From contig CAJXPQ010000006.1 of the NCBI GenBank assembly GCA_913058265.1, positions 124,001-188,000 on the forward strand: 64,000 nt of DNA. Reading direction: 5' to 3'. Position 1 is the first letter of the stretch, and each line of letters opens with the position of its first letter. The notes beneath the pieces were generated by a model, which was not told where the DNA came from, did not search any database, and worked only from the letters and a program-made list of their open reading frames with translations. Below, in pieces: positions 36,737-44,457 of the stretch. Source of the DNA: an uncultured Oligoflexia bacterium. Lineage in GTDB: Bacteria; Bdellovibrionota; Bacteriovoracia; Bacteriovoracales; Bacteriovoracaceae. Both the position numbers and the translations under genes were made by a program.

Positions 36737-36763
36737 TTATCGGCAAATCTTGCCTAAAGATGA
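36737..36763 (-). promoter_or_regulatory. Sigma-28-like promoter of the BspA-like lipoprotein
   Basis: On the minus strand TCATCTTT, 11 bases, then GCCGATAA. The -10 matches the sigma-28 consensus at 8 of 8 positions with exact spacing; the -35 matches at 5 of 8. It lies 25 bases upstream of the ATT start. Confidence 0.55.
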
Positions 36764-36963
36764 ATATGTAAGAGTATAAGCCCAATCAGATGACTGTCGT
36801 AAAAGCAGCTAGTTAGAGGGTATTATTAAATAAATTCTTATACAAAGACTGATAAATTGGGCAGTTTGGGCTTTTGGTGAGGGTGTGGCTTAAAAGCCAA
36901 GTGCGATATTAATTCCACTTATAATTGTTTTTTTTAGATATTGAACAACAAGAAGTAGATTCT

Positions 36964-38055
36964 CTATAACTCTGATAATTCCTTTAGAATGTATGGTGCT
37001 ATGATTGTCGCAAATAGTTTCTGTCCATAGGAATTGAAATGAACCCACTCCACCCAACGGATACCGGTATCATACAATCTATTTTGAGAGTCATACATTA
37101 TTCTACTAACCTCTACACAGGTGACATTTTCATCACTACAAAATGGTTTTATTTTTTGAAAGTATCGGTTTGATCCACTTGTATTTACTATTGCTAATTC
37201 ATTCATATATGTTGATTCTTCCAACAGAATTGTTTTAATACCAGCTTGCTTATTTATTTTAATCATTTCACTTATGTTAGAAGCAAAGGTTTCTTCATTT
37301 CTATCATTTATCCCTACCAACAATATAGTTAACTTTGGTTTTTGTTTATGTAGTTCTTTATGAAATTTTAGAATATGGTTTGTATCCGCACTTGGAATTC
37401 CCCAATTAAAGAAGGAATAGTCGGAAAAATTGACAAGACTTTTTCTAGCGATCTCTTGAATAACATTTGTCCATCTATCATTAACTTCTCTTGCGCCGTT
37501 TCCAAGTGTCTTAAATCCACCGTAGAAGAATATCTTCTTTTTCTTCTCTATGCGGAGCTCATCTGTATATTTTTGCTTAAAGTCCCTATACATCATATCA
37601 ATTCTATTATCATCAAAGCCTGGCTCATCTAAATATCTCTCTGAGAGAATATAATAGTAAAACAAGCTGCATGTTAATAACCCAAAGAGTACATATAAAT
37701 TAGTTAACAGTCTTAGCTTCAAATTTTTTAATCTACTAACAATAAAAAAATACACAAGAATAAGAAAAATAAATGGGAATCCTTTATTCAAGTCGACGAG
37801 TTTTTCATACTTTCCAAAGCTCGTTTTAAAGATCGTTTTTCCTTTTTGATTAGAAACAATTAGATTGTCTATCCACACAGGAGTTTCCTCATCACTCCCT
37901 CCCCACGCAACAACTATTCCGTCTTTATAAATAGGTACTTGGTTGCTCTTTGAGAAAATTATTTTTTCATTAAGCTTAATACTTACCTTTGGGGCCTTAT
38001 AAAGGATCTCTAGTTTTTGTAACTCAGTTACGATTTCTATATCAAATTCTTCTTT
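36964..38055 (-). pseudogene. SGNH/GDSL hydrolase, C-terminal part severed by an in-frame TAA
   Basis: The frame is open from the TAA at 38056-38058 down to 36964. It reads through a beta-rich segment (KVSIKLNEKIIFS.., VVAWGGSDEETPVW), two hydrophobic helices (FPFIFLILVYFFIV and a second), and then an SGNH-like domain with FYGGFKTLGNG, LLVGINDRNEE (block III Gly-x-Asn) and HFNSYGQKLFA (block V His). Such domains act as lipases, esterases or acyl transferases. A GTG at 37878 could allow separate translation but lies mid-domain. It belongs with the N-terminal piece at 38056-38490. Confidence 0.75.
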
Positions 38056-38490
38056 TTACAGAAACTTTCCGTCACCGTCCCTTACAAAATACATAGACGG
38101 AAACATCTTGTTCCTGCTTAATCTAACTCCATACATCCTTTCTTCATTACTCCTATCGTAATAAACATAAATATAGGAGTTTTGAGCAAGAGAGATATCA
38201 AAAGAAATATTCATTTCTTTTAATTTAAGTATTTTATCGAGTTTCAATTCATGAAACCCGCCCCAAGCATTCAGGTTTAGTCTTTCTTTACTTAATTTTT
38301 GAGAACGTTGCATATATAAGCGATCCAAAACACCCCCATACCAGTAATTCTTTCTGAGGTGAACAATTGGAGAAAGACTACTTTCACTAGATAAGTGATC
38401 ATAGTAAAAATACGCAGAGATCGAGACCCCCAACAAAGCTAAATAACTTACATATAGCAATACTTTCGTTTTAAATGTATTTGAATTCAT
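38056..38490 (-). pseudogene. N-terminal part of the split SGNH hydrolase gene
   Basis: 144 residues with an N-terminal membrane anchor (LLYVSYLALLGVSISAYFYY) and a beta-rich periplasmic segment containing FDISLAQNSYIYVYYDR, ending at DGDGKFL before TAA. The same frame continues without interruption into the SGNH part, giving a single ~508-codon gene with one stop. The beta-sandwich motif seen here is completed by sequence beyond the stop. It is the gene next to repeat C of the cassette array. Confidence 0.72.
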
Positions 38491-38529
38491 CTGTGATCCT
38501 CAGCTCTACAAATATTTAGCGGTGCTTGT

Positions 38530-38712
38530 AGATTATCTGCAATAATTCCTGAAAAGAAAAGGCGGTGAAGAAGAGGCGCTAGATTAACAGTTTTTAACTA
38601 ACCGCAATCACTGATTTTCAATAAGTTGAAAGATTTATCTCGTTTCTCATCTCATCTTAATCCATCATATTTAATTGTATTTCATTGTTTGCGCGAACAA
38701 ATGCGAACAAAG
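38530..38712 (-). repeat. Cassette-boundary repeat C (degenerate att-like site)
   Basis: The core at 38561-38576 matches the tRNA-Ser 3' end at 13 of 16 positions. It is followed by the ~120-bp arm shared with repeats A and B (including AACTAACCGCAATC and CATCTCATCTTA). The terminal 10-bp direct repeat differs in both halves: GCGAACAAAT and GCGAACAAAG at 38693-38712, against GTGTACA in the others. It bounds the metalloprotease cassette on its distal side. Confidence 0.75.
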
Positions 38713-38722
38713 TTACGTAACA

Positions 38723-39112
38723 CTATCTTTGCTTCGTACCACATAAAATAGAATTTTGAATACTCACCTTTTTAATTGAATTAGGAAGCTTAATTAAAAA
38801 TGTACCGAATAGAGATTTCTTATTTTCGTAATATGCTTGGGAATCGATTATGTAGTTAAAGTCGTATTTCTGTTCGGTAGTTCTTTTTAGAGTAGAATTA
38901 AGCTTTTTACTAAGTCTGCGATTAAAGTCCTTTATCAATCGTTGGTTACACTTTTTCTTTTTAATAACAACATCAATCTGATTCCCTTTTAGCTTAACTA
39001 AGTCATTACTATATTCAAGCCTATACTGAATATTGAATGCTTTAACCTGTAATTCGTCAGCTAAACAAACAGAGGTTACCATGAATACCAACAGGACTTT
39101 AACTATATACAT
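38723..39112 (-). CDS. Secreted hypothetical protein, cassette cargo
   Basis: 129 residues with a signal peptide (cleavage near CLADE) and a basic mature part with two cysteines (KKCNQR and ILCGTK) that may be disulphide-linked. Its ATG lies inside the end of the HExxH gene (10-base overlap), so the two are translationally coupled and may act together. I do not recognise the family. It ends 10 bases before the terminal direct repeat of repeat C. Confidence 0.6.
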   Translation of the reverse strand: MYIVKVLLVFMVTSVCLADELQVKAFNIQYRLEYSNDLVKLKGNQIDVVIKKKKCNQRLIKDFNRRLSKKLNSTLKRTTEQKYDFNYIIDSQAYYENKKSLFGTFLIKLPNSIKKVSIQNSILCGTKQR

Positions 39113-41031
39113 TTTTTAAATCCAAATTTATCTTTATTAGTCTCAATTAATTGTCCACAGGGTTCAGGAATCTCTCTTCCCATAGTTAGGGCCTGCATTA
39201 TTACTCTCATTAAGCTACTTGAATGAGTATCTTCTGGGTCTGCTTCAAGACTTAGTCCAAGATAATTTTCGGAATCACTAGACAGCGCCAACAAAGAACA
39301 TCCCATTATCTTTTCATCATTCTTACCTATACCGGTTAGTGAGTAGATATAATCGGCCATATCTTCTTCCGATCTAAACTTATCTTTAGCATGTACAAAT
39401 TCGTCATATCCAGAGCCCTTCTTCTGCCCTTTATCATTATCTGTAATACATTTTCTTTTTTCTAAGTACCAATTATAACTTTTCTCACTCACTTTATTAT
39501 TTCGTAAAAAATAGCTTAATGCATGCCCAAGTTCATGAATTAAAATACCCCCTCCATACTCTTCGTGCGTGCAACTAAACTGAGAAACCAGAACATTGTT
39601 TTTTTCTGGATTATAATCCGAGCGATGAAAATCTTCTGTTTCAACACCTTGGTATATAAATGCATCCCACAAAATTCCATCTGAGCTTAGATCACACATA
39701 TCAGGGGCATCTGCTGTTTTCATTAAGTCGGATAGCATTGTAGAGATGTCTTTATCTTCATAGTTTGTTTCTATACCTTCAATGCTTAACTTCACTTCAT
39801 CTATCTGCTCTGTGAACTCCTCATCAATATCTATATCTTTTTCAACGAGGTTTAAGCTAAAGCTAATATCATTTTTTAAATAGTTACCAAACTGTTTACT
39901 ACTTTCATCACTAAAGTAGCTAGTCATAGTTTCTGTTAACTTATCAATATAACGAGGTAACCGATCTCTCATTTTTTGCTTATCATAATCAATTCGATTG
40001 TTTAATAAATATTCTGACTTGCAATGTGATCTAAATAATTCTCTTTGCTCATCCATATCTTCAATTGATCTTAGCTTTAAAGTTTCTATTGAGTTTCTAA
40101 GTGCATCACTTTTAAAGTAAGCTAATACACCATTTCGACACTCATCTGATGTGCAAAGGGCTTCTGTTTTAATATTATCAACTCTACCTGGCATTTGAAC
40201 CATGCCTTCTAATATTGATATATAGTACATATCAATCATCACATCTTTTCCAATTAGGTATTCGTCTGCGAGAATCTTCTTTTCTATTATATCAACTTGA
40301 ACCTTCCAACCTGCTTCTAACGCATCCGGACTCTCAACTATTTTTTTATCGTAGAAAACTTTAAACTTATCCCACCTTGCTTGAAGGATAGGGCGTGCTT
40401 CATCAATTGTGTACATGCCATAGCTCAAAGAGTAGAGATAGTTATTTGTATAAACTCTTTTTTTCTCTTCCGCATAAAGCTTTAACCCATCAATCAATTC
40501 TTTTGGAAGATTTTCTGTATTCCTTAACTTATAAGTCATACGTTCATCTAGTGGGCCTTTTGATTTTATGTTACCAGCAATGTATTCTTCATATATAGAC
40601 TCACTGAGTGTATTGAACTCTTCATCACTAAGATCGAATGAACTCCACTGAAAATTCTTTTCTTTAATTTTAGTGTGAAATCCTTTTAAAAGGTTTAATC
40701 GCTTATCGATGGCACGATCAATAACTGTATTTATTTTTGTTTCATATTTTTCATAATCTTTCAAAGAGCTTGGGGTGATATATTCACCTGCACTAGCATT
40801 TGTAAATTGCCCACTACTCAACTTTGAAGCTTCTCCACATAAAGCAATCGCACACTGATTTAGATTTTGTTTATTTGAAACTTTTGCATCATCCTCTGAA
40901 CAGTATTTTTTTTGATCTTCCGATTTATTTACTGAATTAAGACCATCAATAAATTTTTGAATATTGAAGTTTATTTCTTGGGAATAGGCTAAATTACTCA
41001 AGAACAAAGTTAAAATTAAACTGTATTTCAT
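39103..41031 (-). CDS. Secreted putative zinc metallopeptidase (HExxH), cassette cargo
   Basis: 642 residues from the ATG at 41031, which gives a clean signal peptide (MKYSLILTLFLSNLAYS). The mature protein is acidic and mainly helical, with several cysteine pairs. Near residue 510 it has GGILIHELGHALSYF, a zinc-binding HExxH motif; EDMADYIYS downstream could give the third ligand, as in gluzincin-like peptidases. No named family is recognised. In a predator a secreted protease could act on prey, but that is inference. A longer frame from 41067 would spoil the signal peptide. Confidence 0.65.
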   Translation of the reverse strand: MKYSLILTLFLSNLAYSQEINFNIQKFIDGLNSVNKSEDQKKYCSEDDAKVSNKQNLNQCAIALCGEASKLSSGQFTNASAGEYITPSSLKDYEKYETKINTVIDRAIDKRLNLLKGFHTKIKEKNFQWSSFDLSDEEFNTLSESIYEEYIAGNIKSKGPLDERMTYKLRNTENLPKELIDGLKLYAEEKKRVYTNNYLYSLSYGMYTIDEARPILQARWDKFKVFYDKKIVESPDALEAGWKVQVDIIEKKILADEYLIGKDVMIDMYYISILEGMVQMPGRVDNIKTEALCTSDECRNGVLAYFKSDALRNSIETLKLRSIEDMDEQRELFRSHCKSEYLLNNRIDYDKQKMRDRLPRYIDKLTETMTSYFSDESSKQFGNYLKNDISFSLNLVEKDIDIDEEFTEQIDEVKLSIEGIETNYEDKDISTMLSDLMKTADAPDMCDLSSDGILWDAFIYQGVETEDFHRSDYNPEKNNVLVSQFSCTHEEYGGGILIHELGHALSYFLRNNKVSEKSYNWYLEKRKCITDNDKGQKKGSGYDEFVHAKDKFRSEEDMADYIYSLTGIGKNDEKIMGCSLLALSSDSENYLGLSLEADPEDTHSSSLMRVIMQALTMGREIPEPCGQLIETNKDKFGFKKCI

Positions 41032-41040
41032 ACTTTTCTT

Positions 41041-41253
41041 ATCGGAAGTATGTGAACAAAAGTTCACAGGGTTATAAAACCTGAATGATTATGAGTACTT
41101 GAAAAAAAATGGCGGAGAACAAGGGGCCCTTAAACAACAATTTTAACTAACCGCAATCGTTGATCTTTTCTGTAAGTCTAATAGTTACCTCGTTTATCAT
41201 TTCATCTTAATTTATTATATTTAATGTTTGAAGTGTACAGATGTGTACAAAGC
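41041..41253 (-). repeat. Cassette-boundary repeat B (att-like site)
   Basis: The core TGGCGGAGAACAAGGG (41110-41125) is identical to the 3' end of tRNA-Ser at 43087-43102. The right arm follows, with AACTAACCGCAATC, a small hairpin (GTAA..TTAC), and the 10-bp direct repeats GTGTACAGAT and GTGTACAAAG at 41233-41252. The left arm contains GTGAACAAAA (41052-41061) and a TGAATGATTAT block shared with copies A and tRNA. Confidence 0.85.
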
Positions 41254-41265
41254 TCTAATAGAGAA

Positions 41266-41889
41266 TTAATTTGAAATTCTCTGAATCTTTACACGAATAT
41301 TATTTGTTCCGATTACTTCGAGACCTAAATACTCATAACGACTTCTAAGAATGTAAGTTTCTCCGTCGGAAGTAAACTCTATTTCTTTTCCACTATAGTC
41401 AGTTAAAATAAATCTCTTTTTTTCGCTATCTAATTGAACTTCATGACACTTATCTTTCTTTTCATTCAAAAAATAATTTAGGCTATCTGCGATTAATGGA
41501 TATTTACCACATTTATCAAAATAAATTTGCATGTCTCCAGTGATAGTCGCAACCTTGTGCTTGGTATAACTAAAGTTAGGTGCATTCGCTGGATATGAAG
41601 CAGCAATATAAAACACAGATAGAAATATACCCAAACTATAGACTCGAATTACTTTCTTTATATTATTTAATCTATAGTATTTTTGCCAATACAGTATCAT
41701 CAAGACATAAAGCACACCAACAATCAGAGGTAAGTATAAAGCTCCTAGCTTAAAAGCTACATCAAACCCTAGTTTAAACGCATAGGCATACTCAAGTTGT
41801 ACATATGTTCCAAGAATATAACTTGTTAGAGCTATTATAAAATAAAATGTTGCTGCTACTTTAGAAATCATATTCCTATTGTAATACAA
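41266..41889 (-). CDS. Membrane protein with pseudopilin-like C-terminus, cassette cargo
   Basis: 207 residues with three hydrophobic helices in the first ~115 residues. A soluble C-terminal domain follows, beginning HKVATITGDMQIYFDKCGKYP, which resembles the conserved stretch of type II secretion pseudopilins (lelYk.d.G.YP). Two cysteines could pair there. Start uncertain: an internal ATG at 41871 is also possible. No specific function is assigned. The gene fills the cassette between repeats A and B. Confidence 0.6.
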   Translation of the reverse strand: MYYNRNMISKVAATFYFIIALTSYILGTYVQLEYAYAFKLGFDVAFKLGALYLPLIVGVLYVLMILYWQKYYRLNNIKKVIRVYSLGIFLSVFYIAASYPANAPNFSYTKHKVATITGDMQIYFDKCGKYPLIADSLNYFLNEKKDKCHEVQLDSEKKRFILTDYSGKEIEFTSDGETYILRSRYEYLGLEVIGTNNIRVKIQRISN

Positions 41890-42180
41890 ATCTAAGTAGA
41901 TAAAAGAACTTTCTCACTCCGCCACTCTTCTATCCTTAATTTGAAAGGAAGTACTAGAGCACCAAGTGTACAAATTCGAACAAAACTGAAAAATGTTGAA
42001 TGATTATAAATGCTGAAAAAGAAAAGGCGGAGAACAAGGGGCCCTTGATCAACAATTTTTAACCAACCGCAATCATAGATTTTTTCTGTAAGCTAAATAG
42101 CTTACCTCGTTTTTCATCTCATCTTATTTCATCATATTTAGTTGTATCTAATCTTTGAGGTGTACAGATGTGTACAAAAA
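41885..42180 (-). repeat. Cassette-boundary repeat A (att-like site, most complete copy)
   Basis: This stretch of about 300 bases holds no gene. Its left half matches the DNA just downstream of tRNA-Ser (AGATAAAAGAACTTTCT, AGAGCACCAAGTGTACAAA, ATGTTGAATGATTATAAATG). The core GGCGGAGAACAAGGG is at 42026-42040. The right half matches repeats B and C, with an 8-bp stem hairpin (GTAAGCTA/TAGCTTAC) and direct repeats GTGTACAGAT and GTGTACAAAA at 42160-42179. The left-arm 10-bp units are at 41966-41985. Confidence 0.87.
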
Positions 42181-42188
42181 CTGAAGTA

Positions 42189-42860
42189 CTACATTTTGAT
42201 AGTTCTGTTCCCATATGGATTATCCTTAGAGTCTTTAGCATTATCAACAAACTGAATCACCTTCGTTCCTGCGATATAGTCATGCCATGTCTCAAAACCT
42301 ATAAGTTTAACTAGAAAGCCTATTAAGAAAAATGAGAATGAGATATGTTTCCCAAAGATTTCACGGAAAAAAACTTTTTTATACCCGATAGAATTATCGT
42401 CACTTGAAACCACCTTTATACCAAAAATAGATTTACCCCATGTACTACCAACCAACAAAACAGGGCGAAAGAGATATAAATAAAAAGCTATAAGATAGCT
42501 GAGAAGTGGCCAAAATAGAAATATTTCATCAGGGTAAATTCTTATCGACGAAAATATAAACATCCCAATAATAAAGAGTACTCCATAAAGTATTGTAAAG
42601 AAGATAACATCAATGATGAATGCACCAACTCTTTGCGAAATTGTGGCTGGTAAATAATCTTGTTTAATACTTGCTGAAATAAATCCCGAGCTATCCTCCT
42701 CACTGTTTATACCATTCTCACGTTTTTCAATTTCTCGTTTGATCTCATTTACAAGTGGAGTAATATAAATTGAATTTTCAGGATTAGCTTCTAGTTGAGT
42801 TTTGTACTCTGCAAGCCTACGGGTTAACTCTTCCAAATTTACATTCTCTAAACTTGACAT
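42189..42860 (-). CDS. RDD family membrane protein, cassette cargo
   Basis: 223 residues. A charged helical N-terminus (~70 residues) precedes an RDD domain: QRVGAFIIDVIFF (Arg and Asp positions), further hydrophobic helices, and STWGKSIFGIKVV before the last one. It is unrelated at close range to the RDD protein at 5888-6595. It is the cargo of the cassette nearest the tRNA. Its stop codon lies 9 bases from the terminal direct repeat of repeat A, so little spacer is wasted. Confidence 0.78.
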   Translation of the reverse strand: MSSLENVNLEELTRRLAEYKTQLEANPENSIYITPLVNEIKREIEKRENGINSEEDSSGFISASIKQDYLPATISQRVGAFIIDVIFFTILYGVLFIIGMFIFSSIRIYPDEIFLFWPLLSYLIAFYLYLFRPVLLVGSTWGKSIFGIKVVSSDDNSIGYKKVFFREIFGKHISFSFFLIGFLVKLIGFETWHDYIAGTKVIQFVDNAKDSKDNPYGNRTIKM

Positions 42861-42942
42861 AAAATCTCTCTCTCAATCTCATATTAATGAGAACACTGTT
42901 CATATTTACTTTAGCATGTGAGTTAAACATCACAAGCATATT

Positions 42943-43102
42943 CCAAGTATAATATAAATCTCAACAGATAAAAGAACTTTCTTACTCCGTCCCTAAACTA
43001 AATTTGAAATAAAAACCCAGAGCACCAAGTGTACAAACTCGAACAAAACAAGAAATGTTGAATGATTATAAATGCTTATAAAAAAATGGCGGAGAACAAG
43101 GG
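42943..43102 (-). repeat. tRNA-proximal att-like site (left arm plus core)
   Basis: About 145 bases downstream of tRNA-Ser match the left half of repeat A, including 10-bp units GTGTACAAAC and TCGAACAAAA at 43029-43048. The core is the tRNA 3' end itself (43087-43102). Only a left arm is present here because the core continues into the tRNA body. Confidence 0.83.
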
Positions 43103-43176
43103 ATTCGAACCCTCGGATGAGTCACCCCATCACTAACTTTCCAAGCTAGCGTCTTCGACCACTCGACCAATTCTCC
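43087..43176 (-). tRNA. tRNA-Ser (anticodon GGA)
   Basis: A 90-nt type II tRNA with acceptor GGAGAAT/GTTCTCC, an anticodon loop CTTGGAAAG giving GGA, a long variable arm (GATGGGGTGACTCATC), T loop GGTTCGAATCC, and an encoded CCA end. It reads serine codons UCC/UCU. Its 3' end is the core sequence repeated downstream in the cassette array. The intact gene shows that insertions recreate the 3' end. Confidence 0.96.
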
Positions 43177-43217
43177 GTGAGAATAAATTTAACACTTTGG
43201 AATCTTTTGGTAAATAT

Positions 43218-43706
43218 TTAAATTTCGACGTAATTTTTGCGTTTTCTCTTAAAAAAATCTGAGATTAGCTTCGAGCACTCTAAATGCTTAAACCCACCAT
43301 AGACATTGATTTTATGATTTAATCTCTCATCATTATGAAGCTTTTTTCCAAGGCTTATCGCTCCACCCTTTGTGTCATATGCCCCAAAGTAAACATTGCG
43401 AATTCTTGCTTGTGATAATGCACCCATACACATTGGACAAGGCTCAAGAGTTACATACAGATCACAGTCTACGAGTCTCCAGGACCTCATATACTCTGAA
43501 GCCTCTTTTATCGCCAGTATTTCTGCGTGATTGCATGCATTAAGCTCTCGCTCTTTTGTATTATGGGCCTTAGCAATGACTCGCCCAGCTTTGTCTGTAA
43601 TGACCGCCCCAACAGGAACCTCACCTAAGTTTGCTGCTTGTTGAGCTAGATCTATCGCATGAGTCATGGTGTAGTTAATGAGATCAAACTGCATTTGCAT
43701 CTTCAT
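43218..43706 (-). CDS. tadA: tRNA-specific adenosine deaminase
   Basis: A zinc deaminase converting A34 to inosine in tRNA-Arg(ACG). It has GEVPVGAVI, NHAEILAI (zinc His and catalytic Glu) and PCPMCMGAL (zinc cysteines), then ARIRNVYFGAYD. The length of ~162 residues is typical. Several in-frame starts exist (a GTG at 43724 and ATGs at 43706, 43700 and 43694). The gene overlaps the end of the PilZ gene. The substrate tRNA-Arg(ACG) is encoded 4 kb away. Confidence 0.92.
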   Translation of the reverse strand: MKMQMQFDLINYTMTHAIDLAQQAANLGEVPVGAVITDKAGRVIAKAHNTKERELNACNHAEILAIKEASEYMRSWRLVDCDLYVTLEPCPMCMGALSQARIRNVYFGAYDTKGGAISLGKKLHNDERLNHKINVYGGFKHLECSKLISDFFKRKRKNYVEI

Positions 43707-44457
43707 TGGCTTCTTTGATTTCACTAAATTTTCTTCTAAGGTTGGCCTTCTTATGCATTTTCCAAACTTTCTTAAGCTCTGCTAAGTTCTTTCTCTCCTC
43801 AGCTCCGTTTAGTATAAGTTTCAGTCCGTAGTGGACAGGTCGCCCAGGAATGACTTCGCGTCTAGTTTGAACTTGCCCCTTGAGTGTGAATAATTTACTG
43901 CCAAATGGAATTTCTAAAAAGATCTCACGCCCTAAATCGACATTATCAAAAGATAGAATTGAGATACAGTTACGTCTGAGATCTGCTAGTCTTACTTCAA
44001 CATTTTCTTCATCATAGGTCATTGTACCTTTTAGTTCTCCCCTATAGCGAAAGTCATACTCCCACCACTGAACTCTTGGGTAATAAAGCGGTGAACTCAT
44101 AACAAAGGCATTGATACCTAAAAAGATGGCCGCAAGAAATGCAATATAAAGTACTAACATATTATATTCTACAAATGTGAAGTTAAGAATATTTTTAAAT
44201 ATATAAAGAGCTATGAGAAGAGTTATCCCCCAAAAAGCATAATTTTTATTACGATAAGCTCTTGCATAAAACCTTGTGGTTATGAAAAGAAATATAAACT
44301 CTAAATAAAAGCTCAACTTAAAAAAACTCTTATCTGTGATTCTTACGATTAAAAACAAGGAAAAGATTAAAAGTATTAATATTACTTTTGTAATGGTTTG
44401 TTTTCTAAGTTCGTCATCGTTTCTAATTTCTAATAATTTCTTCATAGCTTGTTCCAT
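43684..44457 (-). CDS. Membrane protein with C-terminal PilZ-like domain
   Basis: 257 residues. Four or so hydrophobic helices occupy about residues 22-125. A soluble beta-rich domain follows, with YRGELKGTM, DLRRNCISIL, IFLEIPFG and a final VHYGLKL strand, which looks like a PilZ fold. The classical RxxxR and DxSxxG motifs are not clear, so cyclic di-GMP binding is uncertain. The gene lies between the GT39-like gene (35-base overlap upstream) and tadA. Confidence 0.6.
   Translation of the reverse strand: MEQAMKKLLEIRNDDELRKQTITKVILILLIFSLFLIVRITDKSFFKLSFYLEFIFLFITTRFYARAYRNKNYAFWGITLLIALYIFKNILNFTFVEYNMLVLYIAFLAAIFLGINAFVMSSPLYYPRVQWWEYDFRYRGELKGTMTYDEENVEVRLADLRRNCISILSFDNVDLGREIFLEIPFGSKLFTLKGQVQTRREVIPGRPVHYGLKLILNGAEERKNLAELKKVWKMHKKANLRRKFSEIKEANEDANAV

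Larger units (their letters stand above)
38561..43087 (-). mobile_element. Tandem cassette array at tRNA-Ser, no recombinase gene
   Basis: Four tRNA-end-like cores (43087, 42026, 41110, 38561) delimit three cassettes of about 1.06, 0.92 and 2.55 kb downstream of tRNA-Ser(GGA). In tRNA orientation each reads core, short left arm, cargo gene(s), right arm with hairpin and 10-bp direct repeats, next core. Cargo: RDD protein; membrane protein with pseudopilin-like tail; HExxH protein plus small partner. All are transcribed like the tRNA. Arms and cores resemble tyrosine-recombinase att sites, but no integrase, transposase or relaxase is encoded. Mobilisation in trans or remnants of successive integrations are the two readings. 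Confidence 0.65.

Noticed and set aside
36780-36960. attC-like or further cassette boundary left of the SGNH gene
   Set aside because: A 7-bp inverted repeat (GCCCAAT/ATTGGGC) about 75 bases apart exists, but there is no tRNA-end core or 10-bp arm repeats.
41039-41065. Sigma-28 promoter for the HExxH gene (TCCGATAA with GAACTTTT at 11 bases)
   Set aside because: The -35 is weak, part of it belongs to the repeat arm, and the -10 ends only seven bases before the ATG; too uncertain to list as a feature.
38561-43102. CRISPR array
   Set aside because: The repeats are four, 150-300 bp long and separated by kilobase gene segments, not short repeats with unique spacers.
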